Part shown: piece by piece, positions 57,083 through 64,000 of the stretch
Numbering within the stretch: position 1 is the stretch's first letter
Layout: each line of letters opens with the position of its first letter
NCBI RefSeq assembly: GCF_001449115.1
Contig: NZ_LAIJ01000009.1
Location: 1,928,114-1,992,113, forward strand
Length of the DNA: 64,000 bases
Direction: 5' to 3'
Source: Occallatibacter gabretensis
Lineage (GTDB): Bacteria; Acidobacteriota; Terriglobia; Terriglobales; Acidobacteriaceae
Translations under genes and position numbers: made by a program
The notes under the pieces: generated by a model
What the model was told of the DNA's origin: nothing
What the model saw: only the letters and a program-made list of their open reading frames with translations
Databases searched by the model: none

Positions 57083-57910
57083 CTACTGCTTTTGAAACAC
57101 CAGCTTCTCGGTTACATGTTGGCCGGTTTCCAGAGTTCCGGTGGTGGTAAGCGTCATCTGCTTCCCATCGCCGGAGACCACCCACCTGTCCTTCTGCGCA
57201 ATCTGATTGTCCCGCCGGTACATCGCATCCACAGTGTGAGCGTCCACAAGCTGAAGCGTTACCGTATCGTTGCGGGAGTTCTTCAGATCGTATTGCTTGC
57301 CGTCAAAACGGGCCGTGTAGCTGAAATCCCCCGAAAAGCGGACCCCACCCCCTCCATCGGCCTCAATCTTCAGCGCCAATCCCTGCCGCATACGGCTCTT
57401 GTTCTCATCCTGGGTCCACTCTCCGGCCAAAGGGTCAGTAACGCTCTTTGCGCCTCCGCTGCGCGTCCAAACTGTAATTTGATCGGTCGGCCCCTTGCCG
57501 GCAGCCGTGCGGGAGGTCGTAATCGTCAGCTCGTTCCCATCATTCGAAAGCTTGTTGTGAACCGTCGCTACCAACGCGCCATCTTTCGTCTCTTTGGCCT
57601 CAAACTGCTTCTTATCAATTTTATGCAGCTGAACCTGATCGAATCCCAGGTTGCCCGGCGCTGGCGATTGGTGCCCGTTTGGTTTCGCGGTGAAATCAAA
57701 GTGGGTTTCACCCGACATCACCACATGCACTCCGCCATGAGCTGAAGTGACGGTAAGTTTGTTGGCCGGATCCAGGGCAGACTGCGCCGAGGTAAGCGTC
57801 CAGGAGCCAATGCGGGGGTCCTGCTGAGCATTGGCGGCTACAGAGGAAACGGCAAGCAGTGCGAGCAAGGGGAGTTTAAGAATTGGTCCTCCTAAGCTGG
57901 ATGGGCTCAT
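57083..57910 (-). CDS. Secreted protein of unknown function
   Basis: 275 aa with a signal peptide (LPLLALLAVSSVAANAQ). The mature part is beta-rich and two-fold repetitive (DPRIGSWTLTSAQSALDPANK; DPLAGEWTQDENKSRMRQG), with similar Gly-x-Trp-Thr openings, suggesting a tandem lipocalin-like fold. ATG 57910 has no good ribosome site, yet GGAGG lies inside at codons 7-8, so a downstream non-ATG start is possible. Convergent with FAAL (9-bp gap) and divergent from the RND exporter (43 bp). It may be a periplasmic lipid binder; this is inference. Confidence 0.72.
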   Translation of the reverse strand: MSPSSLGGPILKLPLLALLAVSSVAANAQQDPRIGSWTLTSAQSALDPANKLTVTSAHGGVHVVMSGETHFDFTAKPNGHQSPAPGNLGFDQVQLHKIDKKQFEAKETKDGALVATVHNKLSNDGNELTITTSRTAAGKGPTDQITVWTRSGGAKSVTDPLAGEWTQDENKSRMRQGLALKIEADGGGGVRFSGDFSYTARFDGKQYDLKNSRNDTVTLQLVDAHTVDAMYRRDNQIAQKDRWVVSGDGKQMTLTTTGTLETGQHVTEKLVFQKQ

Positions 57911-57953
57911 CCAACGGGTCCAATGTAGCAGGTTTGTATGACATCATGGGCAC

Positions 57954-60167
57954 ATGCATGTGCGCCGCTTCTGGGTGGCCGGGGTAGTCCTTGTAGCCGT
58001 CCTCGCGCTTCTTCCATTCTCGTTTCACGCCGAGCGCCATCTGGAGACGGCGACCCGCGTTGAAGGCAGCGAAGCGGAAACTGTCCAGCAGGAGCTGGCC
58101 ACTCGCTTTCGGTCGCCATTTGTGGACCGCGTAGTCCTGGTAATCCGGGGAGTTCCCCCTGCGGATTCGCAGGAAGGCGAGCAGGTATTAACCACCATTG
58201 TGGCGGCATTGCGCCAGGAGCCCGGCGTCTCCGGAGTTGTCTCTCACCTCGATCTGCGCGATTCGGTTTTCCTGGGCAAGGGCGGCGGAACGTTTGTCCT
58301 CATAGGGCTTGAGTCCACAGACGGGTCCCTGGAATCGCTCGTTCCAAAACTGCACCAGCTCGACAGCTCTCTTGAAAATCAGCTCCGTGGCCGATATCCG
58401 GCGATAAAGCTCCAACTCTCGGGCGAGCTCCCACTGAACTTTGATATCCGCAAAGCAAGCGCCGACGATGTGCGCCACGGCGAAACCCTGGTCATTCCCG
58501 CCACCCTTATACTTTTGTTGCTGGCCTTCGGCAGCCTATGCGCTGCGCTGATTCCATTGGCCGTCGGCGAGCTAGCCATCGCAACAACCCTCGCCATCGC
58601 CGGATTCATGGCCCAGCGCTGGCACCTGTCCATCCTGGTGCAGAATCTGGCCACCATGCTTGGCCTTGGCCTAGGAATTGACTACGCGCTCCTCATGGTC
58701 AGCCGCTTTCGGGACGCCATCTGCACAGGGTGCCCCGGACCGGAAGCGTCGGTACTGGCGGCTCGTCAGGCTGGCCGCACACTCTTGATTTCAGCCTCCA
58801 CCGTGGCCATCGGATTTCTGGCTCTTCTGACCGTTCCCATCAGCGAAATCCGTTCCATCGGCATCGCGGGAGTCCTGGTGGCAGGATTGTGCGTGCTGCT
58901 GACCAACACTCTCGTTCCGGCAGTCATGGCCCTGCTTGGCCCACGGATTGACGCTGGCCGGTTGCCCTTTACTCCCAAGCTGGATCCGCAACGCCTGGAG
59001 CGCGTGGGAAGGCGCTGGAGGAAATGGGGAACGGTGGTTATAGCGCATCCCTGGCGCGCCCTCTTTATCGCGGGCATCCCCATGCTCCTGCTCGCCTGGC
59101 AGGCCACTCGGCTCGATACCAGTGTTCCCAGGGGAGATTGGCTTCCAAAAACTGCGGAATCCGTCCAGGCGCTCCACGCCCTTGAACAGATGGACCGCGC
59201 CGGCGTGGTTCAGTCCCTGCGCGTGATTGTCGAGCTTCCTGCGGATTCCATAGCCCAGACCGATGCCGGGTGGAATGCCATCGATCGCATCTCCAAACGC
59301 CTCGCCGGCGACCCTCGCTGCGCCCGCGTCATCTCCATCACCACCATTGCGGAAGGCAAGCGGGATAACCTCAGCGGCCTCCCACGCGAGACGCATCGAT
59401 CGTTTCTCAGCAGTGACGGGCACGCGGCGCTGCTTGAGGTAATGCCCGCAACTTCGCTCGCCATGCGCGATCAAGTCGATTGGGTTCGCCAGATTCGCAG
59501 CACCGGCGCGGCGACTCTTACAGGCGTTCCCGGCGCCACACTCAGCATCGGAGGCATCCCGGCACTCAACGCGGACTATCAGACGATTATCGGGAATCAC
59601 TTCGCGCCGGTGACCGCAATGGTGGTTGTGGGAACGCTCGTCGCGCTCCTGTGCGGCTTCCGGTCGCTCTTTGCCGCCATAAAGGCCATCTTGCTGAACC
59701 TGCTCACCGTTGCGGCCTCCTTTGGAGCATTGATTCTGGTGTTCCAGTTGGGATACGGAAGCAGATTCCTCGGAGTTCCCGGTGGAACCGGGAGCATCTT
59801 CCCCCTCGTTCCCATCGTCACCTTCGCCATCGTCTTCGGCCTCAGCATGGACTACGAAGTCTTCCTGGTGGCGCGCGTCCTGGAAGCGCGGCGCAGCGGA
59901 ATGAGTGAAGAGGACGCTATCCCGGAAGGCTTGGCCAGAACCGCGGGCCTGATCACCAGCGCCGCCGCAATCATGATCGTGGTCTTCGCCGCATTCACCT
60001 TCGGCAATTTCCTGGTGGTCAAGATGATCGGATTTACGCTCGCCATCGCCGTGTTGCTCGACGCCACGCTTGTCCGAATCGTAATCGGTCCCGCGCTCCT
60101 TCGCATTGCAGGCGATTGGAACTGGTGGCCAGGCGGACTCGCCCCATCACGCAAGCACACGTTATAG
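57954..60167 (+). CDS. MMPL/RND family lipid exporter
   Basis: 737 aa. One N-terminal membrane helix (VAGVVLVAVLALLPFSF), a periplasmic loop to about residue 165, a five-helix block (VIPATLILLLLAFGSLCAAL; GLGLGIDYALLMVSRF), then a second loop and a second helix block (GLSMDYEVFLVARVLEARRSG). The GIDYALLMVSRF and SMDYEVFLVARV signatures are typical of MMPL/HpnN-type transporters of hydrophobic molecules. It is the natural export candidate for the product of the adjacent desaturase-P450-FAAL genes. Confidence 0.88.
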   Translation: MHVRRFWVAGVVLVAVLALLPFSFHAERHLETATRVEGSEAETVQQELATRFRSPFVDRVVLVIRGVPPADSQEGEQVLTTIVAALRQEPGVSGVVSHLDLRDSVFLGKGGGTFVLIGLESTDGSLESLVPKLHQLDSSLENQLRGRYPAIKLQLSGELPLNFDIRKASADDVRHGETLVIPATLILLLLAFGSLCAALIPLAVGELAIATTLAIAGFMAQRWHLSILVQNLATMLGLGLGIDYALLMVSRFRDAICTGCPGPEASVLAARQAGRTLLISASTVAIGFLALLTVPISEIRSIGIAGVLVAGLCVLLTNTLVPAVMALLGPRIDAGRLPFTPKLDPQRLERVGRRWRKWGTVVIAHPWRALFIAGIPMLLLAWQATRLDTSVPRGDWLPKTAESVQALHALEQMDRAGVVQSLRVIVELPADSIAQTDAGWNAIDRISKRLAGDPRCARVISITTIAEGKRDNLSGLPRETHRSFLSSDGHAALLEVMPATSLAMRDQVDWVRQIRSTGAATLTGVPGATLSIGGIPALNADYQTIIGNHFAPVTAMVVVGTLVALLCGFRSLFAAIKAILLNLLTVAASFGALILVFQLGYGSRFLGVPGGTGSIFPLVPIVTFAIVFGLSMDYEVFLVARVLEARRSGMSEEDAIPEGLARTAGLITSAAAIMIVVFAAFTFGNFLVVKMIGFTLAIAVLLDATLVRIVIGPALLRIAGDWNWWPGGLAPSRKHTL

Positions 60168-60372
60168 CGGACAGCGGCTCCTGCCCGCCTCCGACCAAGC
60201 TATTGAAATCAAAACTTGCGCCATAAATCGTCCCGCCCAGAGTCGGAAAAATTCCGCGTATCAATTAAAAATTTGTCTTAGATCGTGGCTTCTCTCAACT
60301 CCCGGCCAAACTAATCGTCCATCGTGTTAGAGCAGTTCTTATGCTCATCGTTTCTTACTTGAAGAGGTTCCT

Positions 60373-61170
60373 ATGCGCAGACTACAGTTTGTCTCCATCC
60401 TTGCCGGTCTCACCATCGTTCTTTCCGGTCCCGCCCTGTTCGCTCAGGGGCCCGGTGATGGTCCGGGGTTCTTTCACCGTTTCGACCGCGGCGATCATTT
60501 CGCAGGACAGGCAAAAGGCCCTTACACCGCCACCTGGTCCGAGCAATCGGTGCAGCCGCTGACCAACGGCACCACAATCACCCATACATCCACTACGAAG
60601 ATTGCGCGCGACACCAGCGGCAGAATCTATGAAGAGGTTCACCGCACAATGGCCACGCGTGAGAACAACACGCCGCATGAAGTCGTGTCGTATCACGTTC
60701 ATGATCCCGTAGCCCAGACAGAAACCTCCTGGAGTTCAGAGACGAAGACGGCAACTGTCTTCCACCGGCCCGGTTCCGCAGCGGCTGATGCGCGGCGCGG
60801 TGCCCGTATGCAGCCGGCGGGAGACGCGGAGCAGCCCGCAACAGGCAGCCGTCCACAGCCAGACGTGCAGCGCGAAGATCTCGGCGCAAAGACCATCGCC
60901 GGTGTCGCTGCGCAAGGCACGCGCACCACGCATGTGATTCCCGCCGAGCGGCAAGGCAACGACGCGCCCATCACCTCAACGCGTGAAGTATGGCGTTCCG
61001 CAGAAGGCGTCATCCTGGCCAGCACCGAGACCGATCCGCGTTTCGGAACCAGCACGCGCACGGCAACTGCATTTCAGGCAGGCGAGCCCTCTGCCGCGCT
61101 CTTCCAGGCGCCGCAGGGTTATGCGCTGCAGCCTGCAACGCGGCCGGAGCACGGACCCGCCGTTCAGTAA
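60373..61170 (+). CDS. Secreted protein of unknown function
   Basis: 265 aa with a signal peptide (SILAGLTIVLSGPALFAQ). The mature protein is Thr/Arg/Glu-rich and polar. It has two beta-like stretches, TATWSEQSVQPLTNGTTITH with RDTSGRIYEEVHRTM, and later IPAERQGNDAPITSTREVW. A disordered linker (GDAEQPATGSRPQPDVQRED) separates them. The pattern is common among acidobacterial secreted proteins but no function is known. GAGG precedes the ATG. Confidence 0.7.
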   Translation: MRRLQFVSILAGLTIVLSGPALFAQGPGDGPGFFHRFDRGDHFAGQAKGPYTATWSEQSVQPLTNGTTITHTSTTKIARDTSGRIYEEVHRTMATRENNTPHEVVSYHVHDPVAQTETSWSSETKTATVFHRPGSAAADARRGARMQPAGDAEQPATGSRPQPDVQREDLGAKTIAGVAAQGTRTTHVIPAERQGNDAPITSTREVWRSAEGVILASTETDPRFGTSTRTATAFQAGEPSAALFQAPQGYALQPATRPEHGPAVQ

Positions 61171-61346
61171 AGACCGAAACTCATCTGCGCAAGAAGGAAT
61201 ATAGAAATCGGCATAGCAGAGCGCATAATCGCTTTTGCTATGCCGATTTCCTTTTGTCGATTCTGTCTCAATCTCAACTCAAACAATCCCACCCGGTCGG
61301 CAATTGTTGGGGAAGGGAACCCCGCGTCATTTCATCTCCAAACGTG

Positions 61347-62294
61347 TCAATGAGACGACTGCGATGCTTCTTCTGCAATCACCCAGTTCACAATGCGTTT
61401 GTCCGGCAGCAACGCCTGCGAAGGCATTCTGTAGCTAAGGCCATCCAGCCGCTTCCGTAACCCATCTTCAATGCCTCCGTAAGAAAGCAGCAAAGGAACA
61501 ATCAGAGCCGTATTCCCATCCTTCGTAACTTGCTCCACCTTCTTCCGAAGCTGCGCAGTCGCAGCATCCCGCACAAGATCATCCGCGTTGTCACGCGGCG
61601 TCAGGCAATCAATCGCGGCATAACGGTTCGTTGCACGCATGCGATCCGCGAGAAGACCCATATCGTCCAGCCAGAGCTTGTTATCGTCATCCGGCACCGG
61701 CCCATGCGCAACAAGGATCACAACCTCATGCGCTGGATCGTGGCTGATCGAAGCAGCGCGATCCATGAGAATATTGGCAACAATGGGATGCGCGTCGAGC
61801 GCCGACGCCATCCGGATGGGAACCGGCGATGTGATTGGCTTCATCGCTGCGGCCGCAGCTGCGGAATCCTGCATGGCACCGTGGTCCATCGCTCCCGTCA
61901 TGGACCCATGATCCATGCCGGCAAATTCCTTCAAGTCCTCCGGCATCTGCGTCCGCAAGCCCAGCAGGTATGCCTGGCTCTCGATCACCGAGCTGTGCGA
62001 ACTGACGAACAACGGAACCGCGACGATCTCCGTAACCTTGCGGCTCGCCAGCCGTTCAATCGCCGCCTGGATGCTCGACCGCGTAGCCATCCCGAAGGCA
62101 ACTTCCGTCGGTGCCTGCAAGTCCACCTGATCCGCCACATGACGGACTTCTTCGTTCCAATCCAAAGATCCGCCATGCGCCAGCAGCAGAATGCCGGGGC
62201 GCGGAACCTTTTGCGTCGCAGCCGGAGGGGTCTGCACAAGCGCCGTAATCGGAATCAGAGCCATCAGGACGGATGTAAGCAGGATCTTCTTCAC
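61347..62294 (-). CDS. Exported CbiX/SirB-like chelatase-fold protein with Met/His insert
   Basis: 315 aa. The N-terminus is a signal peptide (SVLMALIPITALVQTPPA), unlike cytoplasmic chelatases. Two CbiX-type halves follow: ILLLAHGGSLDWNEEV with AVPLFVSSHSSVIES, then VVILVAHGPVPDDDNK with ALIVPLLLSYGGIEDGL. The His after LLLA and LVA match the catalytic metal-chelation residues. Between the halves lies a Met/His/Asp-rich stretch (GMDHGSMTGAMDHGAM, ~125-141) like copper- or cobalt-binding segments. It may handle a metal outside the cytoplasm. It follows a small CxC-protein gene by 14 bp. Confidence 0.85.
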   Translation of the reverse strand: MKKILLTSVLMALIPITALVQTPPAATQKVPRPGILLLAHGGSLDWNEEVRHVADQVDLQAPTEVAFGMATRSSIQAAIERLASRKVTEIVAVPLFVSSHSSVIESQAYLLGLRTQMPEDLKEFAGMDHGSMTGAMDHGAMQDSAAAAAAMKPITSPVPIRMASALDAHPIVANILMDRAASISHDPAHEVVILVAHGPVPDDDNKLWLDDMGLLADRMRATNRYAAIDCLTPRDNADDLVRDAATAQLRKKVEQVTKDGNTALIVPLLLSYGGIEDGLRKRLDGLSYRMPSQALLPDKRIVNWVIAEEASQSSH

Positions 62295-62308
62295 TATCTA
62301 AACCTCTT

Positions 62309-62554
62309 TCAATGAGTCAGCCCGCTCTTCGTCTCGGGAAACATCCGGAGATTCCCACCCACATCTTCACTCGATTCGTGAATCTTCGTGAGCTTATTCG
62401 CGGCAGCGGTCATCAGCGTGGCCATCTGTTGAAACGCGGTCAGATCAAGATTGATCGTGACCGGACCGACACTGACATGGATCGAATTGCATTCACACAT
62501 GCGAACCCGCCCCAATCCGGGACGGTCAGCAAGGATGATGTTGATGTCGTGCAT
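62309..62554 (-). CDS. Small CxC-motif protein, operon partner of the exported chelatase
   Basis: 81 aa, no signal peptide. It carries a CEC motif (VRMCECNSIHVSVGPVTINL) with nearby His, then a helix (FQQMATLMTAAANKL). It is first in a two-gene unit with the CbiX-like gene (14-bp gap); GGGAG precedes the ATG. It might be a metal sensor or cytoplasmic metal carrier; not recognised. The palindromes upstream suggest regulated expression. Confidence 0.65.
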   Translation of the reverse strand: MHDINIILADRPGLGRVRMCECNSIHVSVGPVTINLDLTAFQQMATLMTAAANKLTKIHESSEDVGGNLRMFPETKSGLTH

Positions 62555-62581
62555 AGGGTTCTCCCTGTCTTGTGATTCGCA

Positions 62582-62595
62582 CGGAAGTACTTCCG
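62582..62595. promoter_or_regulatory. 14-bp perfect palindrome upstream of the chelatase operon
   Basis: cggaagtacttccg is perfectly self-complementary and lies 28 bp before the start of the 62554 gene, in the leader or promoter. Likely an operator or dimer binding site. Confidence 0.55.
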
Positions 62596-62607
62596 AAGCG
62601 CTTTTTA

Positions 62608-62633
62608 AAATACGACCAAATTAGTCCGTATTT
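62608..62633. promoter_or_regulatory. Rrf2-like inverted repeat, candidate operator
   Basis: Seven-base arms aaatacg and cgtattt flank an AT-rich centre that contains GAC and AGTC, giving TACGAC-n6-GTCCGTA. The pattern resembles operators of Rrf2-family regulators (IscR/NsrR type) in layout, though this is only a likeness. It lies 54-79 bp before the small CxC gene start, overlapping the expected promoter. Confidence 0.45.
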
Positions 62634-62852
62634 GTTTTACACTAACCCACCCGCCGAATTCAAACAAGGGGAAGATCGCTCTTTGTCTCACAATTTGCCG
62701 GCAAGTTCTTCCTGGCCTGGATGCGTCTCCAGTGCGGTAGAAGCATTCACGGGTAACTGGCAGCAGGTTCCGGCTTGAAAGTTGGCGAATCGCCGTTCAA
62801 GGCCGATCTACGCCGATGAGTTGTAAATTTAGGGGAATTTAGGGGCGCTTTT

Positions 62853-64000
62853 CTATTGCTTATCTGCCATTTGCCGGGCCAGCGCCTCGGCCGCCATATC
62901 CGCGGTAGTGTATCGCCTGGCTTGTCCATTGATCTCTGCGCGCAGCTCGTACCACAGCTCGTTCGGAATTTTAAGAAACGCTTCCACAACGGACGGATCA
63001 AATTGCGTTCCGGAGCAGCGCAATATCTCGGCCCTCGCCATGTCAAAGCCCCCCGCCGCGCGATACGGCCGGTCGCTGGTAATCGCATCCAGCGTATCCG
63101 CCACGGCAAAGATGCGCGACCCAACGGGAATCTCCGTTCCGCGCAGCGCGCTTGGATAGCCCGTGCCGTCAAAGCGCTCCTGGTGGCTGAAGACAATCTC
63201 CGCCGACCCGCGCAGAAACGGAATCTTCCGCAGAATATGGTAGCCGCGCGTGCAGTGCTCGCGCATAATCTCCTGCTCCGGATCAGTCAGCGGGCCCGGC
63301 TTCCGCAGAATGTTGTCCGGAATCGCCATCTTCCCGATATCGTGCAGAAATGCTCCGCGCGCAATCGTTTTAATTTCTTCCGGAGTCAGCCCCATCGCCC
63401 GCGCCAGCGCAATCGTGTACGCCGTCACGCGTTTCGAGTGGCCCTCCGTCTCGGCGTCTTTCAAATCAAGCGCGTCGCCCAGCGCCTCCAGCGTAATGTC
63501 ATACGAGTGTTCCAGGTCCTGCATCGCCTGGCGCAGCATCTCTGTCCGCGCCATTACGATCCGTTCCAGGTTCTCCTGGTAACTGCGATTTTCGAGCATC
63601 TGATGGCTGTGTTCGAGCGCCCGATGCACAGAGGCCACCAGGTGTTCGCGCTCAAACGGCTTCAGCAGATAATCAAACGCGCCTCGCCGCATTGCGTCGA
63701 TGGCCACGCTGATGTCGTGTACCGCCGTCACCATAATGACCGGCAGGTAGGGATGTTGCGCCCGTATCCGCTCCAGCAGCGCCAGCCCGCTGCCATCTTC
63801 CATCACAATGTCGGTGAGAACCGCATCGAAGGTATCCTGCTGAAGCATCTCCAGCGCTTCACGCCCATTGCTCGCAAGATGTACATGATGGCGGTGGTGC
63901 TCCAGCGTAGCGCCCATCATGGCGCGCACATTCGCTTCGTCATCCACTATAAGGATTCGGCCCGGACCGCTACTCTTTGCTGCGGAGCCCTCGGGGGCTT
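62853..64000 (-). CDS. HD-GYP domain response regulator (5' end outside window)
   Basis: The frame stays open to the right edge (upstream codons read GPGRILIVDDEANVR), so the GTG at 63947 is internal and the start lies beyond the window. It has a receiver domain with phosphorylation Asp in AVLTDIVMEDGSG, switch residues around VTAV and KPF, a helical linker (ENRSYQENLERIVMARTEML), then an HD-GYP domain (FLHDIGKMAIPD; HQERFDGTGYPSALRG), which by family hydrolyses cyclic di-GMP. It would lower c-di-GMP in response to a sensor kinase. Ends with a Glu/Ala-rich tail. Confidence 0.9.
   Translation of the reverse strand, partial: APEGSAAKSSGPGRILIVDDEANVRAMMGATLEHHRHHVHLASNGREALEMLQQDTFDAVLTDIVMEDGSGLALLERIRAQHPYLPVIMVTAVHDISVAIDAMRRGAFDYLLKPFEREHLVASVHRALEHSHQMLENRSYQENLERIVMARTEMLRQAMQDLEHSYDITLEALGDALDLKDAETEGHSKRVTAYTIALARAMGLTPEEIKTIARGAFLHDIGKMAIPDNILRKPGPLTDPEQEIMREHCTRGYHILRKIPFLRGSAEIVFSHQERFDGTGYPSALRGTEIPVGSRIFAVADTLDAITSDRPYRAAGGFDMARAEILRCSGTQFDPSVVEAFLKIPNELWYELRAEINGQARRYTTADMAAEALARQMADKQ

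Overview
The window reads as a chromosomal segment of an Acidobacteriota genome, most likely Terriglobia (Acidobacteriaceae-like). Pointers, by recollection of that group's gene families: an Oar-type TonB-dependent receptor with an N-terminal carboxypeptidase-regulatory-like domain; CRTAC1 (ASPIC/UnbV) and TPR proteins; two PadR-regulated 'duplicated orphan permease' (ADOP/MacB-like) modules; many glycoside hydrolases; GC-rich DNA; and palindromic intergenic repeats. No rRNA, tRNA, CRISPR array or insertion sequence was recognised. One stable RNA is certain: tmRNA (ssrA) at 28436-28789.

Layout. 1-9.5 kb holds housekeeping and envelope energisation: secD (5' part outside the window), secF, tonB, exbB, three exbD paralogues, a TPR lipoprotein, pyrG and kdsA. 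9.5-11.7 kb is a lower-GC two-gene island (an XRE-ImmA metalloprotease and an unknown partner). 11.8-20 kb carries an S9 peptidase, a large Ig-like/propeller lipoprotein, a VOC-lumazine synthase fusion overlapping nusB, and small envelope proteins. 20-27.5 kb carries a GH51 arabinofuranosidase, an outer-membrane porin, a YncE-like propeller, mnmA and a cysteine desulfurase. 27.5-30.4 kb has a structured leader or sRNA with a strong terminator, a PCYCGC-like protein, ssrA, small secreted proteins and an 890-bp gap.

30.4-44.2 kb is a glucan-utilisation locus: receptor, TPR protein, CRTAC1 protein, GH63-like hydrolase, GH3, GH16, and a transmembrane protein that joins a cytoplasmic regulator-like domain to a GH16 domain whose nucleophile Glu is replaced by Ser. 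I read this last gene as a probable membrane-tethered glucan sensor; it is the most novel item in the window.

44.2-50.4 kb has two head-to-head PadR/ADOP permease modules. 50.4-60.2 kb looks like a lipid-modification system: a membrane desaturase and a P450 diverge from a one-protein fatty acyl-AMP ligase-ACP-reductase, with an MMPL/RND exporter and a secreted protein nearby. 60.4-64 kb holds a secreted unknown, an exported CbiX-like chelatase-fold protein with a small CxC partner behind palindromic promoter sites, and an HD-GYP response regulator that runs off the right edge.
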